A DNA stretch of 62,262 nt from assembly GCF_013248965.1 (NCBI RefSeq), contig NZ_JABRVQ010000024.1:1-62262 (forward strand), written 5' to 3'. The notes below the pieces were generated by a model. The model worked only from the letters and a program-made list of their open reading frames with translations, did no database searches and was not told where the DNA came from. The DNA is from Psychrobacter okhotskensis (GTDB taxonomy: Bacteria > Pseudomonadota > Gammaproteobacteria > Pseudomonadales > Moraxellaceae). Both the position numbers and the translations under genes were made by a program. Shown here piece after piece: positions 1 to 10,787 of the stretch (position 1 is its first letter; each line of letters opens with the position of its first letter).

Positions 1-2
1 AG

Positions 3-104
3 TCGATTGAAGACAGTTTAAATAATCGACCTAGAAAGGTGCTAGGGTTTAGAACGCCTCTTGAGGTAAAATCTAGCTTCGGGTGCGTTGCACTTCAATG
101 TTGA
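3..104 (+). mobile_element. 3' end of an IS30-family transposase gene (partial, enters from the left edge)
   Basis: Translating from base 3 gives 33 residues and a TGA stop. The peptide contains SIEDSLNNRPRKVLGFRTPL, the characteristic C-terminal signature of IS30-family DDE transposases (LNxRPRKxLGxxTP). Only the tail is present and the rest lies left of the window. The stretch just after the stop, around 85-112, probably contains the terminal inverted repeat, but without the other end I cannot set the boundary. The element ends inside another gene on the opposite strand (95-253). Family assignment is firm; whether the complete element is active cannot be seen. Confidence 0.85.
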
Positions 105-253
105 ATCCAAGCATTTAAAAAATCATAGTTTCCAGGATTAGCATTTAAAAACCCTGAGAAAACAAAAATAATGTGATTATAATCATATTTACTCGGTTTG
201 TGTTTATACTTCACTTTTACGCCATTTGTGGCTATATAGACTTGTTCTTTCAT
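95..253 (-). pseudogene. 5' fragment of a polysaccharide-locus gene interrupted by the IS30 element
   Basis: An ATG at 253, preceded by a GAGA ribosome-binding-like stretch, opens a frame starting MKEQVYIATNGVKVKYKH and continuing through HIIFVFSGFLNANPGNYDF. It stays open into the end of the IS30 element, where it picks up a few foreign residues and a TGA at 95-97. About 48 codons are native. It lies 77 bases downstream of the glycosyltransferase/phosphotransferase gene on the same strand, so it was probably the next gene of that operon. The phrase IIFVFSGF resembles the first strand of an alpha/beta-hydrolase or Asp2-like surface-polysaccharide protein, but the fragment is too short to name. 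The remainder, if retained, would lie beyond the IS to the left. Confidence 0.65.
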
Positions 254-330
254 TAAAAATTCTCAACTAATACTGGTTGTGTAAGTCACGATGCTCAAAT
301 AAGAAAATATTTTTAGAGTTTATGAAAGTT

Positions 331-3300
331 TTAAGTATTTACTAACTGCGTATAAAACTGCCAATCATCAGTAGTGCAAGTATCTTTGTAATTTTCAAGT
401 AATAGCTTCTGTGAATCACGTGCCAATACAAAATTGTCATTTAAGATAGAGAGCTTTACTTTTAGACGTAGTAGCTCATCAGTAATTTGCGAAGACTCTA
501 CTTGCTTCAAAACTTCTAGTGCAGCTTCTAAACGCTTTTCTTGCCATAGGACATTGGCTAGTTTTACAGGCTGATCTTGATAGCCAGTCTGAATGACTTG
601 CTCTTTAATTGGCGTAATTTGCTCTAATTGCGCTTGAGTAATATCTGAATGCTGTAAAGCATTCTCAATACGTTCCAGTGCAAGATCGCAAGCCTCATGA
701 GTTATGGCTTGCTGTGCATACTCCATAATCGTATCAACAGAAACTTCTGATATATCAGGACGATCGAGATCCAAAATAGCTTCATGCACACGTTGACAAT
801 TATTGGTATCTCGAAAAGCAAAAGTTTCTTGTATTCTTGTCTCATAAGGCGCTAATGGCTCACCTTCGTTCTGTAGTACATCTTCAAGCGTAGCAATTAA
901 TGACTCTTGATCGATCACGACTGGACCAAATCCATCTACTTCATAATCAAAATAACCCTGCTGATAGGTATGGCCACCAGAGAATACCTCATCTTTGTCA
1001 AACTGATAGTAAAAAGTCGTCTTTCCTAACAGCCCCATCTCGAACGCTACTGAAGAATAATCAGTAATCATGAGCTTTGATTGTTGAAAAAGCTGCTGCA
1101 TACTAGTTGTGGCTTTATTCGCTTGCCAGACTTGAATATAGCTGGGTATCGCTAGCATTTCAATATAAGGAGCAATATTAATATGAGGCGCAAAAACAAC
1201 CTCATAGCCATACTCCTTCACTAATTTTTTGAACGGCTCACTATGTAATAGCTCATACCAATGTTGCGCGTAACTGGTCTGCATGAAATCATCATTAATA
1301 GTTCTATCTTTACCACCAGCTACAATATTACCTACTACTGAATCACGCCAAGTCGGCATTACTAGAAGTTGCTTACTCTCAGATTGATTATTTTTCAGTA
1401 AAGCATCGTGACGAGGTAATCCTGTCAGTGCAACCTCTTTCTTAGTAAAATTATAGTAGCTATTCTCATCAATCAAGGAGTGATACTCGGGCCTAGTCGT
1501 TGTAATAATACAGCTTAGATTCTTTTTAGTATTGAACCAACTTGATAAATCATCCTTGATGACACCATGCTGCAAAAAGACGAATTTTTTACTGTAGTCG
1601 TACTGATCACCAAAGTAGTTATTTATGGGTTTATCCAGATGACTACTAATAATCTTAGACGCTTTACGTAGCTGACGCTCGAACTCTTCTGTAGCAAACT
1701 CAACTAAGTTAAAGCCTTCATTTTGTAGCCTCATCCAATCCGTAGAGCTTCTGCTCAAAGCAAAATAACAGCGCTGCTCAGGATAATTATCCATAAGGTA
1801 ACGATATAAATGTTCTGCGTTATCGTCTGCTTGAGTTACTCGGTCCATCAATAGCCAACTACCATCAGTCTGATAGTGTAACGAAGGCTCAAAAGCTTTA
1901 AGGATATGCTTTATGGAAACACCACTCTTGTACTGCTTATTTTTTAGAGTTATGCGAGCGTCTTCATTATCTAGTGCAACCGTAAATAAACTTTCTTCGT
2001 TGTCGAAAGCAATCCAACATCTCCTCTCTTGAGCAAAAAGTTGGTTGATAAAGGTATGTTTGACTATTTTCTCATACTGAGGAGTAACATCCGCATCGTT
2101 TAATCGAAACGAGCATGAAACATCAAAGTAAGTAAAATAAGAGAGCAATATTTGCTTTTTTTCTCTATCAATATTATTTATATAGATTATCTGAAAAGAA
2201 GGCTTTTCTTGCTTAAAGCTACCCAACATCCCTACTTTATGTACAAACCAGAGACCAGCAAGATTAAACTCCATGATGGTTTGACTACTTATCATTGAAA
2301 ATACAGTATCTAGGAGTTGTAAAAACTTAGTCTCTTCCTTTTTACTCAATATGCTATGGTTATGATTTTTATTGATCAATCGCCCAAAATACCAAGAAAT
2401 ATGATAGATAGCCATCCATTGAATATTTTTGGGTACAAAGTTGAATTCTGATTGATAACTTTTAAGCATAGGGATCAAGCCAAACTCAAAAACATCATCG
2501 AAAAGCTCTACATTTTTCCAAGAGTTATCTAATGTTGAGCTGCCATCTTCGCGTTTCCGATAATAGTATTTAGCATTTCCTATAAATATTATTTCTTTAT
2601 CATAGTTATACAAAAAGTAATCCGCTATAAATTTAGCGTCTTCAAAATTAGGTTTGATTTTGTCATTGAAACGACAGTAACCATTTCTTATACTTTCATT
2701 GACCTTGAAAACAGTCGAAGAAGCGCTCATTTGAATATTTCTATCCAGATTAGATATCAAATGTTTTTTATTTTTACTGTTGAATTTATACTTTAACGGG
2801 TGAGTGTTTTTTATTACTCTACCACTCTCTAAATATAACTCTAAACTACAGCCAACAGCATAGACGTCTTTATTGTTGATTAGATTGTCATCAATAACCT
2901 TAAAATACTGACTATTTACAAAGTCATCAGGATCTATAAAGGTTACCCAATCCGTATCAACGTATTGTAGACCTATATTGCGGGCAGAAGCTTGGCCTCC
3001 ATTTTCTTTATACATATACTTAATGTTATTTGGAAATTTATCTTGCCATTTTTTTATAATGTCGGCTGAACTATCGGTAGAGCCATCATCTATTAAAACA
3101 AGGTAAATATGCCTCTTGAAGCTTAGACTTTGATTAACCAAGCTCTTAAAATAATCATCTAAATATTTTTCAACATTATAAACCGCTGATACTACTGTAA
3201 AGTTATTATCACCTCTATGTTTGATAGGTGTCTTACTTACTACCTGTGCGCTGCGCTTATTATATGAACCCTGCAAAAAACCTTTTGGATCTTTCAGAAG

Positions 3301-3381
3301 CTTATTCACTCTACGAATTAAAACTTCTTTACTTTCCTCGTTCATAGGTAAAGCATTCAAAATACTACTTTGGACTTTCAT
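331..3381 (-). CDS. Bifunctional family 2 glycosyltransferase / CDP-glycerol glycerophosphotransferase
   Basis: A 1016-residue cytoplasmic or membrane-associated enzyme predicted to build a glycerol-phosphate-containing surface polymer. Residues about 58-300 form a GT-A family 2 domain, with DDGSTDSS near 97 and the metal-binding DPDD near 150. Residues about 510-865 form a CDP-glycerol glycerophosphotransferase domain with LQHGV near 603, TGLPRHD near 652 and TDYSSVAFEMG near 774. The last roughly 130 residues look alpha-helical and TPR-like. It follows the DXD glycosyltransferase gene by 68 bases and precedes the interrupted gene. Base composition changes along it: by hand count 1321-1380 (C-terminal domain) is 40% GC and 2761-2820 (N-terminal domain) 23% GC, suggesting separate origins of the halves. 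The exact polymer cannot be deduced. Confidence 0.85.
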   Translation of the reverse strand: MKVQSSILNALPMNEESKEVLIRRVNKLLKDPKGFLQGSYNKRSAQVVSKTPIKHRGDNNFTVVSAVYNVEKYLDDYFKSLVNQSLSFKRHIYLVLIDDGSTDSSADIIKKWQDKFPNNIKYMYKENGGQASARNIGLQYVDTDWVTFIDPDDFVNSQYFKVIDDNLINNKDVYAVGCSLELYLESGRVIKNTHPLKYKFNSKNKKHLISNLDRNIQMSASSTVFKVNESIRNGYCRFNDKIKPNFEDAKFIADYFLYNYDKEIIFIGNAKYYYRKREDGSSTLDNSWKNVELFDDVFEFGLIPMLKSYQSEFNFVPKNIQWMAIYHISWYFGRLINKNHNHSILSKKEETKFLQLLDTVFSMISSQTIMEFNLAGLWFVHKVGMLGSFKQEKPSFQIIYINNIDREKKQILLSYFTYFDVSCSFRLNDADVTPQYEKIVKHTFINQLFAQERRCWIAFDNEESLFTVALDNEDARITLKNKQYKSGVSIKHILKAFEPSLHYQTDGSWLLMDRVTQADDNAEHLYRYLMDNYPEQRCYFALSRSSTDWMRLQNEGFNLVEFATEEFERQLRKASKIISSHLDKPINNYFGDQYDYSKKFVFLQHGVIKDDLSSWFNTKKNLSCIITTTRPEYHSLIDENSYYNFTKKEVALTGLPRHDALLKNNQSESKQLLVMPTWRDSVVGNIVAGGKDRTINDDFMQTSYAQHWYELLHSEPFKKLVKEYGYEVVFAPHINIAPYIEMLAIPSYIQVWQANKATTSMQQLFQQSKLMITDYSSVAFEMGLLGKTTFYYQFDKDEVFSGGHTYQQGYFDYEVDGFGPVVIDQESLIATLEDVLQNEGEPLAPYETRIQETFAFRDTNNCQRVHEAILDLDRPDISEVSVDTIMEYAQQAITHEACDLALERIENALQHSDITQAQLEQITPIKEQVIQTGYQDQPVKLANVLWQEKRLEAALEVLKQVESSQITDELLRLKVKLSILNDNFVLARDSQKLLLENYKDTCTTDDWQFYTQLVNT

Positions 3382-3449
3382 ATCTTTTTCTCACTACGAT
3401 AAAATATTCATACTAAAAAATTATGGAAAATTTATGGACTGGAAATGTA

Positions 3450-5111
3450 TTAGTAAATGCTAATTTTATTAGATACAGAATCTGATACAAAATTATATCC
3501 TTTACTGTTGCTTGATATATTCACACCTGACTTAATAATTTGAGTTTTGGTAAAATCTTTTACTCTTATTTCAATCTCTAATATATATTCACCTTTTTCA
3601 ATATCAGATATATTAATACCCTTATAGCCATACGTAGTAAACCAACATTTATCGTAAGAAACATTATAACTATCTGAGTATTTATCTGAAAGCTCAGGTT
3701 TATTATCTTTAGCTAGGGATCTTCTGTATACACTTTTACCTTTTATTAATAACGTGTATTCTATATCACTATAATCCACTATATATTCACCTATAGGTAT
3801 GCAAACTCCATCTATAAATAGAATATTTCCATATATGGAAAAGGAATTTAAATTAATAAATACATTATCTTCTATAAGGTTTTTATTAAAAAAACTCATA
3901 CCTGTTTTTCTCAAGAATTTTATTTTGCTTATTAATTCATAGATATCCAATATTTTCTCAAGCGCTCTGTTTTTATCTATAATATCTATTATTTCAATTC
4001 TATTGCCGTGAAAATCATTATAATTCAAATATTTCGATAATATATTCTTTATTTCTTCTGAGTTATTAGTATCTCTCAATACTAAAAAGACACCAATGCC
4101 ATCTTCGTTTTCAATAATATCAAATGCAAAATCTATACTATTCACTTTAAAATCTAAAACTAGCATTCCTTTAAAGTACTTACTTTTATAAACTATTTCC
4201 TTTCTAGATAGTTCATCAATGAGAAATGCTTCTAATAGAGGTAGAGCGTTGTGATTAAATTTCCTATTATTTTTCATAGCAAACTCTAAAATATCTACTA
4301 TAGGAATTTTACATTCTACAAAGATGTCTATATCTCTAATATTTTTATATTGATGAGGCGTCCAAGAATTATGTAATGATATAACTCCACATTTTACTAA
4401 AGAAAGAACCTCGGGCCTTAACGATAGGTACTCATTAAAATAAAAGTTCTTATAATCTTCCATAACCGTATCATAGTTGGCTCCCATTAATACTGTAGAC
4501 TCTAATATGTTGCCACTGATTGAACGTTCAATAATATAATATTTATCATTATATAAGTTACTTTTTAGTAAAGGGTTAACAATAGCATTACCAAAATAAT
4601 CCCAACGATAACTATCATCAATATTTTCTAATTTTCTTTGAGCCTCAATTCTCCAGAGCTTAAAGATAGGATTCTCTGGTTTATAACTGTAGAGCACTGC
4701 CAAGTGAATTGAGTTAGACTTTGGTACTCCAAAGGCAATGAGTTTTTCCTTAGATATTAGGTTAAATATCTCAAAGAGATCGTCAATTACAATACAGTCA
4801 ATATCCAAGAACAACCCACCAAACTTTTCCAATATAGCAGCCGAAATAATATCTGACTGCATAGCTAGAGGTATTTTTTTTAGCTTAGTTAGATTATAGG
4901 TATTACCTATGTATGACTGAATGTTCTGATAATTTATAATGTGGATTTCACAGTTAGGTATATTTTTATACCAAGTCTTTTTACAAAGCTCTAAATATGC
5001 AGGTATTTCATCTTTAGACTCCCAAAATGCAAATACGTTATTTTTATTTGTGTCAACGATCTCATTTTTTACATTATCGCTAGTCGAAATAATTTCTTTT
5101 ATGATAGCCAT
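3450..5111 (-). CDS. DXD-type glycosyltransferase with long C-terminal extension
   Basis: A 553-residue protein whose N-terminal 250 residues resemble capsular polysaccharide glycosyltransferases of the GT32-like sugar-binding group. FAFWESKDEIPAYLELC is near residue 28 and the DXD-containing FGGLFLDIDC near 95-104, with a downstream SLHNSWTPH that fits the active-site His-rich loop. Residues about 280-553 are unrecognised; the end looks rich in beta strands. The gene is very AT-rich compared with the sucCD genes beside it, a sign of acquisition. It is the first gene of the minus-strand polysaccharide segment, and its promoter must lie in 5112-5274. The acceptor and donor sugars are unknown. 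Confidence 0.75.
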   Translation of the reverse strand: MAIIKEIISTSDNVKNEIVDTNKNNVFAFWESKDEIPAYLELCKKTWYKNIPNCEIHIINYQNIQSYIGNTYNLTKLKKIPLAMQSDIISAAILEKFGGLFLDIDCIVIDDLFEIFNLISKEKLIAFGVPKSNSIHLAVLYSYKPENPIFKLWRIEAQRKLENIDDSYRWDYFGNAIVNPLLKSNLYNDKYYIIERSISGNILESTVLMGANYDTVMEDYKNFYFNEYLSLRPEVLSLVKCGVISLHNSWTPHQYKNIRDIDIFVECKIPIVDILEFAMKNNRKFNHNALPLLEAFLIDELSRKEIVYKSKYFKGMLVLDFKVNSIDFAFDIIENEDGIGVFLVLRDTNNSEEIKNILSKYLNYNDFHGNRIEIIDIIDKNRALEKILDIYELISKIKFLRKTGMSFFNKNLIEDNVFINLNSFSIYGNILFIDGVCIPIGEYIVDYSDIEYTLLIKGKSVYRRSLAKDNKPELSDKYSDSYNVSYDKCWFTTYGYKGINISDIEKGEYILEIEIRVKDFTKTQIIKSGVNISSNSKGYNFVSDSVSNKISIY

Positions 5112-5274
5112 ATAATACCTATTTTAATATTTGGGTTTAGAAACAATTATTTTAATTAGCCAGAAGTAAAAATTCTTATTGAAGACTTGGATTATCCCAT
5201 TCTCAATATTTTTACATTTAAGAGTCTAAACAGTAACAAACACTCTACACATGTTGTCTTACACATAATTAAAC

Positions 5275-5302
5275 ATAAAAAACACCCCATTGTAGGGGTG
5301 CC
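5275..5302 (-). terminator. Intrinsic terminator after sucD
   Basis: Read on the minus strand, CACCCC pairs with GGGGTG (5283-5300) around a 6-base loop and is followed by TTTTTT. It lies about 55 bases after the sucD stop and closes the sucABCD-lpdA block. It also insulates the polysaccharide genes downstream. Confidence 0.9.
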
Positions 5303-5355
5303 TTCTTAATCTTTCAATGTGGTTTTAGTAGTTACCTTACAGAATTAATTCTGAA

Positions 5356-6231
5356 TTACCAACCAGTAACTTCTTTTAGCTTTTCGCCAAGTTTAGATGG
5401 GTCACGCGTATATGCGATACCAGCATCTTCAAAAGCTTTGAATTTCTCTTCAGCAGTACCTTGACCACCAGAGATAATAGCGCCAGCATGACCCATACGC
5501 TTGCCTTCAGGAGCAGTAACACCAGCGATATAACCAACCACTGGTTTAGTGACATGATCTTTGATATAAGCAGCTGCTTCTTCTTCAGCAGTACCACCGA
5601 TCTCTCCGATCAGGATAATCGCTTCAGTTTGTGGATCATCTTGGAACAGTTTCAACGCATCAATCTGGTTCATACCAGGGATAGGATCGCCACCGATACC
5701 GATACAAGTTGATTGACCAAAACCAAGCTTAGTGGTCTGAGCGACCGCCTCATAAGTCAATGTACCAGAGCGTGAGATGATGCCCACTTTACCTGGCAGA
5801 TGGATATGGCCTGGCATGATGCCGATTTTGCATTGACCTGGCGTGATAACACCTGGGCAGTTAGGACCAACCATACGGACGCCGTCTGCTTCTTCGATAT
5901 AGCGCTTCGCTTTTAACATATCGATCGTTGGTACGCCTTCCGTGATCACGACGATCAGCTTCACGCCTGCATCTACCGCTTCAACGATTGAGTCTAGGAC
6001 GAATGGCGCTGGTACATAGATAACTGAAGCATCGGCTTGAGTGGCTTCCATGGCTTCCGCCATCGTGTTAAATACTGGTAGGCCTAGATGCGTTTGACCG
6101 CCTTTACCTGGTGTTACACCGCCAACGACTTTTGTACCGTATTCGATCGCTTGTTCAGAATGGAACGTACCATTTTTACCAGTGAAGCCTTGTACCAATA
6201 CTTTGGTATCTTTATCAATTAATACACTCAT
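5356..6231 (-). CDS. sucD: Succinyl-CoA synthetase (ADP-forming) alpha subunit
   Basis: A 291-residue subunit that, with SucC, converts succinyl-CoA to succinate with ATP or GTP formation in the TCA cycle. The CoA-binding Rossmann domain starts at residue 1 ([14 protein letters not shown]). [10 protein letters not shown] lies near 155, and the phosphorylated active-site histidine is His248 in GHAGAI. Length is normal. The ATG is supported by AAGGA upstream. It is last in the suc operon, 133 bases after sucC, and is followed by a strong terminator. Confidence 0.98.
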   Translation of the reverse strand: MSVLIDKDTKVLVQGFTGKNGTFHSEQAIEYGTKVVGGVTPGKGGQTHLGLPVFNTMAEAMEATQADASVIYVPAPFVLDSIVEAVDAGVKLIVVITEGVPTIDMLKAKRYIEEADGVRMVGPNCPGVITPGQCKIGIMPGHIHLPGKVGIISRSGTLTYEAVAQTTKLGFGQSTCIGIGGDPIPGMNQIDALKLFQDDPQTEAIILIGEIGGTAEEEAAAYIKDHVTKPVVGYIAGVTAPEGKRMGHAGAIISGGQGTAEEKFKAFEDAGIAYTRDPSKLGEKLKEVTGW

Positions 6232-6364
6232 TATGTTTTCCTTATTCGGTTGTCTTGCAATAGCAGTTTGCCGTTTAGGTGTCGTTAAATGCTAACCACG
6301 TCTCGTTGACTAAAAACTACTATCACGCTTTGACTACTATGTTTAAGCACCTAAATTGATAGGT

Positions 6365-7531
6365 TTATGCTTGAACAGCATCGACAATTTTTTGTGCAGC
6401 ATCGGCTAGGCCTTGGGCTGACGTTAGCTTCAGACCAGATTCTTCTAAGATCTGTAAGCCCAATTCAGCGTTGTTACCTTCTAGGCGTACAACGACCGGT
6501 ACTTTTACGTCGACTTCTTTAACGGCAGCGATAATCGCTTCTGCAATCATGTCACAACGTACGATACCGCCAAAGATGTTGATTAGAACACCTTCAACAC
6601 TGCTGTCTTCTAGAATGATTTTGAACGCTTCAACCACGCGATCTTTGGTTGCACCGCCGCCAACGTCCAAGAAGTTAGCAGGCTTGCCGCCATACAGTTT
6701 GATTATGTCCATGGTAGCCATTGCAAGACCAGCACCGTTGACCATACAACCGATGTTGCCTTCTAGAGCAACGTAGTTTAGGTCGAATTCAGCGGCTTTT
6801 AGCTCACGCTCGTTTTCTTGCGTTTTGTCTTGTAGCGCTGCGATTTTAGGTAGACGATATAATGCGTTTGAGTCGATACCGATTTTGCCATCAACACAGA
6901 CGATTTCGCCATTTTCGCGAACGGCTAACGGGTTGACTTCAAGTAATGCAAAGTCGTTTTCGACAAAAGCATGATAAGCACCAGTCATAATTTTTACAAA
7001 CTGGTTGATCTGCTTGCCTTCAAGACCTAGCTTGAATGCAACATCACGCGCTTGGTAAGGCATAAGACCTACTAATGGGTCTACGCTTACTTTAAAGATT
7101 TTTTCTGGCGTCTCGTTAGCGACTTCTTCGATATCAACACCACCTTCGGTTGATGCCATGAAGGTTACGCGACGCGTAGAACGATCTACAACGGCACCAA
7201 GATACAGTTCAGTCTGTACTGGGTACATATCTTCTGCAACCAATACGAAATTAACTGGTTGACCATCAGCGTCAGTTTGGAACGTGACTAGATTGGTACC
7301 GATAAGCTCTTCAGCCACTTGCTTAGCTTCTTCACGAGTCTTAACCAGCTTAACACCACCCGCTTTACCGCGACCACCAGCATGTACTTGCGCTTTGATA
7401 ACCGCAATGTCCGTTGGTGTTTTATCAAAAGCAGCTGCAGCTTCTTCGCCGTTATACGCGATGATGCCTTCTTGAATGGGCAGTCCGTAGCTTTTTAATA
7501 GCTCTTTTGCTTGATACTCATGTAAATTCAT
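6365..7531 (-). CDS. sucC: Succinyl-CoA synthetase beta subunit
   Basis: A 388-residue ATP-grasp subunit carrying the nucleotide site and succinate-binding region of succinyl-CoA synthetase. [16 protein letters not shown] at the N terminus is canonical. [15 protein letters not shown] near 46-60 is the ATP-grasp lysine/glycine segment, and the C-terminal half carries GGGATKDRV and [10 protein letters not shown]. Length matches the family. It lies between lpdA and sucD in the same orientation. Confidence 0.98.
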   Translation of the reverse strand: MNLHEYQAKELLKSYGLPIQEGIIAYNGEEAAAAFDKTPTDIAVIKAQVHAGGRGKAGGVKLVKTREEAKQVAEELIGTNLVTFQTDADGQPVNFVLVAEDMYPVQTELYLGAVVDRSTRRVTFMASTEGGVDIEEVANETPEKIFKVSVDPLVGLMPYQARDVAFKLGLEGKQINQFVKIMTGAYHAFVENDFALLEVNPLAVRENGEIVCVDGKIGIDSNALYRLPKIAALQDKTQENERELKAAEFDLNYVALEGNIGCMVNGAGLAMATMDIIKLYGGKPANFLDVGGGATKDRVVEAFKIILEDSSVEGVLINIFGGIVRCDMIAEAIIAAVKEVDVKVPVVVRLEGNNAELGLQILEESGLKLTSAQGLADAAQKIVDAVQA

Positions 7532-7716
7532 TGATTGTATCCTTTATTTTTTACAATTAATAAAAAGTGAAAACAAGTACACAGCAGCGATTTTCTGCTG
7601 CGGCACTTGTGACCCAAATGCTGACACCGCAAATAATAAAACGGTGCCGCGCTCAGGCTATAGCTTGTTACTTAAACTTCTAAAAGCGCTGTAAACACTA
7701 TTGAACGCTATCAAAA

Positions 7717-9177
<1,461 letters not shown>

Positions 9178-9330
9178 CTATTTTTAATGTCTTTCTAGTT
9201 TTATTTAGGATTTAAGTGATTGATTGTATTTTTGATAAACTGATGAAGACCTCACTCCATAACCAATACGTTATTTGAGTGAAACCCTTTATTTATTTAT
9301 CGACAAATAATAATCACTTACACCAAAGTT

Positions 9331-9365
9331 AAAAAGCTTGTATCGGCGGTTGCCAATACAAGCTT
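9331..9365 (-). terminator. Hairpin terminator between sucB and lpdA
   Basis: AAGCTTGTAT (9334-9343) pairs perfectly with ATACAAGCTT (9356-9365). On the minus strand the stem is followed by TTTTTAAC and starts a few bases past the sucB stop. It should cause partial termination, lowering lpdA-sucCD relative to sucAB unless they have their own promoter in 9169-9330. Confidence 0.8.
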
Positions 9366-9371
9366 AGAAGC

Positions 9372-10631
9372 TTACAGGTCTAATAGCAGCATGGTTGGGT
9401 CTTCGACCAAATCTTTTAAGGTAACTAAGAACTGTACCGCTTCTTTACCATCAATCATACGATGGTCATAAGATAACGCGAGATACATCATTGGTAGGAT
9501 TTTAACCTCACCATTAACCGCCATCGGGCGATCATTGATAGCATGCATACCCAAGATAGCAGTTTGTGGTGGGTTCAAGATAGGCGTTGACATCAATGAG
9601 CCAAAGACACCACCGTTAGAGATGGTAAATGTACCACCAGTCATCTCGTCCAAACCAAGCTTACCTTCTTGTGCTTTACCGCCAAGCTCACGGATTTTGG
9701 CTTCGACATCTGCCATGCTCATGCGATCGGTATCACGTAGTACTGGAACCACTAGACCACGATCAGACGATACCGCAACACCGATATCATAGAAACCATG
9801 ATAAACAATATCATCACCGTCTAGTGACGCGTTCACTGCTGGGTAGCGTTTAAGAGCCTCAGTCGCTGCTTTGACAAACAATGACATAAAGCCTAGGCGC
9901 ACACCATGACGTTTTTCGAATTGGTCTTTATATTTGGTACGCATGTCCATCAATGGCTTCATGTTGACTTCGTTAAACGTCGTCAGCATTGCAGTCTCTT
10001 GCGTCGCTGATAATAGACGCTCAGCCACACGCTTACGTAGACGCGTCATCGGAACACGTTTTTCAGTACGCTCACCCGTCGATTCGGCGACTGGACGACC
10101 ACTATCAGACTTGATAGAGATGTCTGCTTTAAGCGTTGGATTTGACATGTCAGTTTTGGTCACACGACCGCCGCGACCACTACCTTCGACGTTTTTAGGA
10201 TCTACGCCGCTTTCTTTTGCCGCTTTACGCACTGCTGGGCTTTGATCTTTATGGTCAGCTTCGTCTTTTTTGTCAGTCGCTTGTACTGGCTCACCGCCGT
10301 CAGTACTTTGCTTGGCTTGTACTGGCGCAGCTGGCTGATCTGGATTGACAGCTGGAGCGTCATTTGAGCTAGAACCGGCATCTGCACTACCGCTTGCACC
10401 CGCTTCGAACTCTGCAATTAACTCATCAGATAACACAGTGTCGTCAACTTGCTTAACGATTTTAGTCACCACACCATCATCAGGCGCTACGACTTCGAGG
10501 ACAACTTTATCGGTTTCAATTTCAGCCAATAGGTCATCACGATTAACTTGTTGACCTTCAGTGACATGCCATTCAACGATTGTGCCATCGGCAACCGATT
10601 CTGGAAAAACGGGGGCTTTAATATCAGCCAT
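9372..10631 (-). CDS. sucB: Dihydrolipoyllysine-residue succinyltransferase (E2 of 2-oxoglutarate dehydrogenase)
   Basis: A 419-residue E2 core that transfers succinyl from lipoamide to CoA. The domains in order are: one lipoyl domain with the lipoylated lysine in [11 protein letters not shown] (near 43); an Ala/Asp/Ser-rich linker; the E3-binding domain ([15 protein letters not shown], then [10 protein letters not shown]); and the catalytic domain ending with [14 protein letters not shown], which holds the active-site His. I start at 10631 ([10 protein letters not shown]) because AGGAG precedes it and this is the conserved family N terminus. An upstream in-frame ATG at 10715 would add 28 residues with no homology. 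It follows sucA by 156 bases. Confidence 0.96.
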   Translation of the reverse strand: MADIKAPVFPESVADGTIVEWHVTEGQQVNRDDLLAEIETDKVVLEVVAPDDGVVTKIVKQVDDTVLSDELIAEFEAGASGSADAGSSSNDAPAVNPDQPAAPVQAKQSTDGGEPVQATDKKDEADHKDQSPAVRKAAKESGVDPKNVEGSGRGGRVTKTDMSNPTLKADISIKSDSGRPVAESTGERTEKRVPMTRLRKRVAERLLSATQETAMLTTFNEVNMKPLMDMRTKYKDQFEKRHGVRLGFMSLFVKAATEALKRYPAVNASLDGDDIVYHGFYDIGVAVSSDRGLVVPVLRDTDRMSMADVEAKIRELGGKAQEGKLGLDEMTGGTFTISNGGVFGSLMSTPILNPPQTAILGMHAINDRPMAVNGEVKILPMMYLALSYDHRMIDGKEAVQFLVTLKDLVEDPTMLLLDL

Positions 10632-10787
10632 CGATATACTCCTTAGATTTGGATATTCATATTTATTATTAAGTCGTGATGGGCAGTCAATACCGTTTTC
10701 AATCGCGTTACTCATATGGTATTGCTAGGTACTGACTGTCATCGCCTAATTCATGTGTCTTTTATAAACTGTTACTGATATAAGCTA

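Noticed and set aside
3221..3463. 80-residue plus-strand frame over the start of the fused glycosyltransferase gene
   Set aside because: Antisense to a well-supported coding region, with no ribosome binding site.
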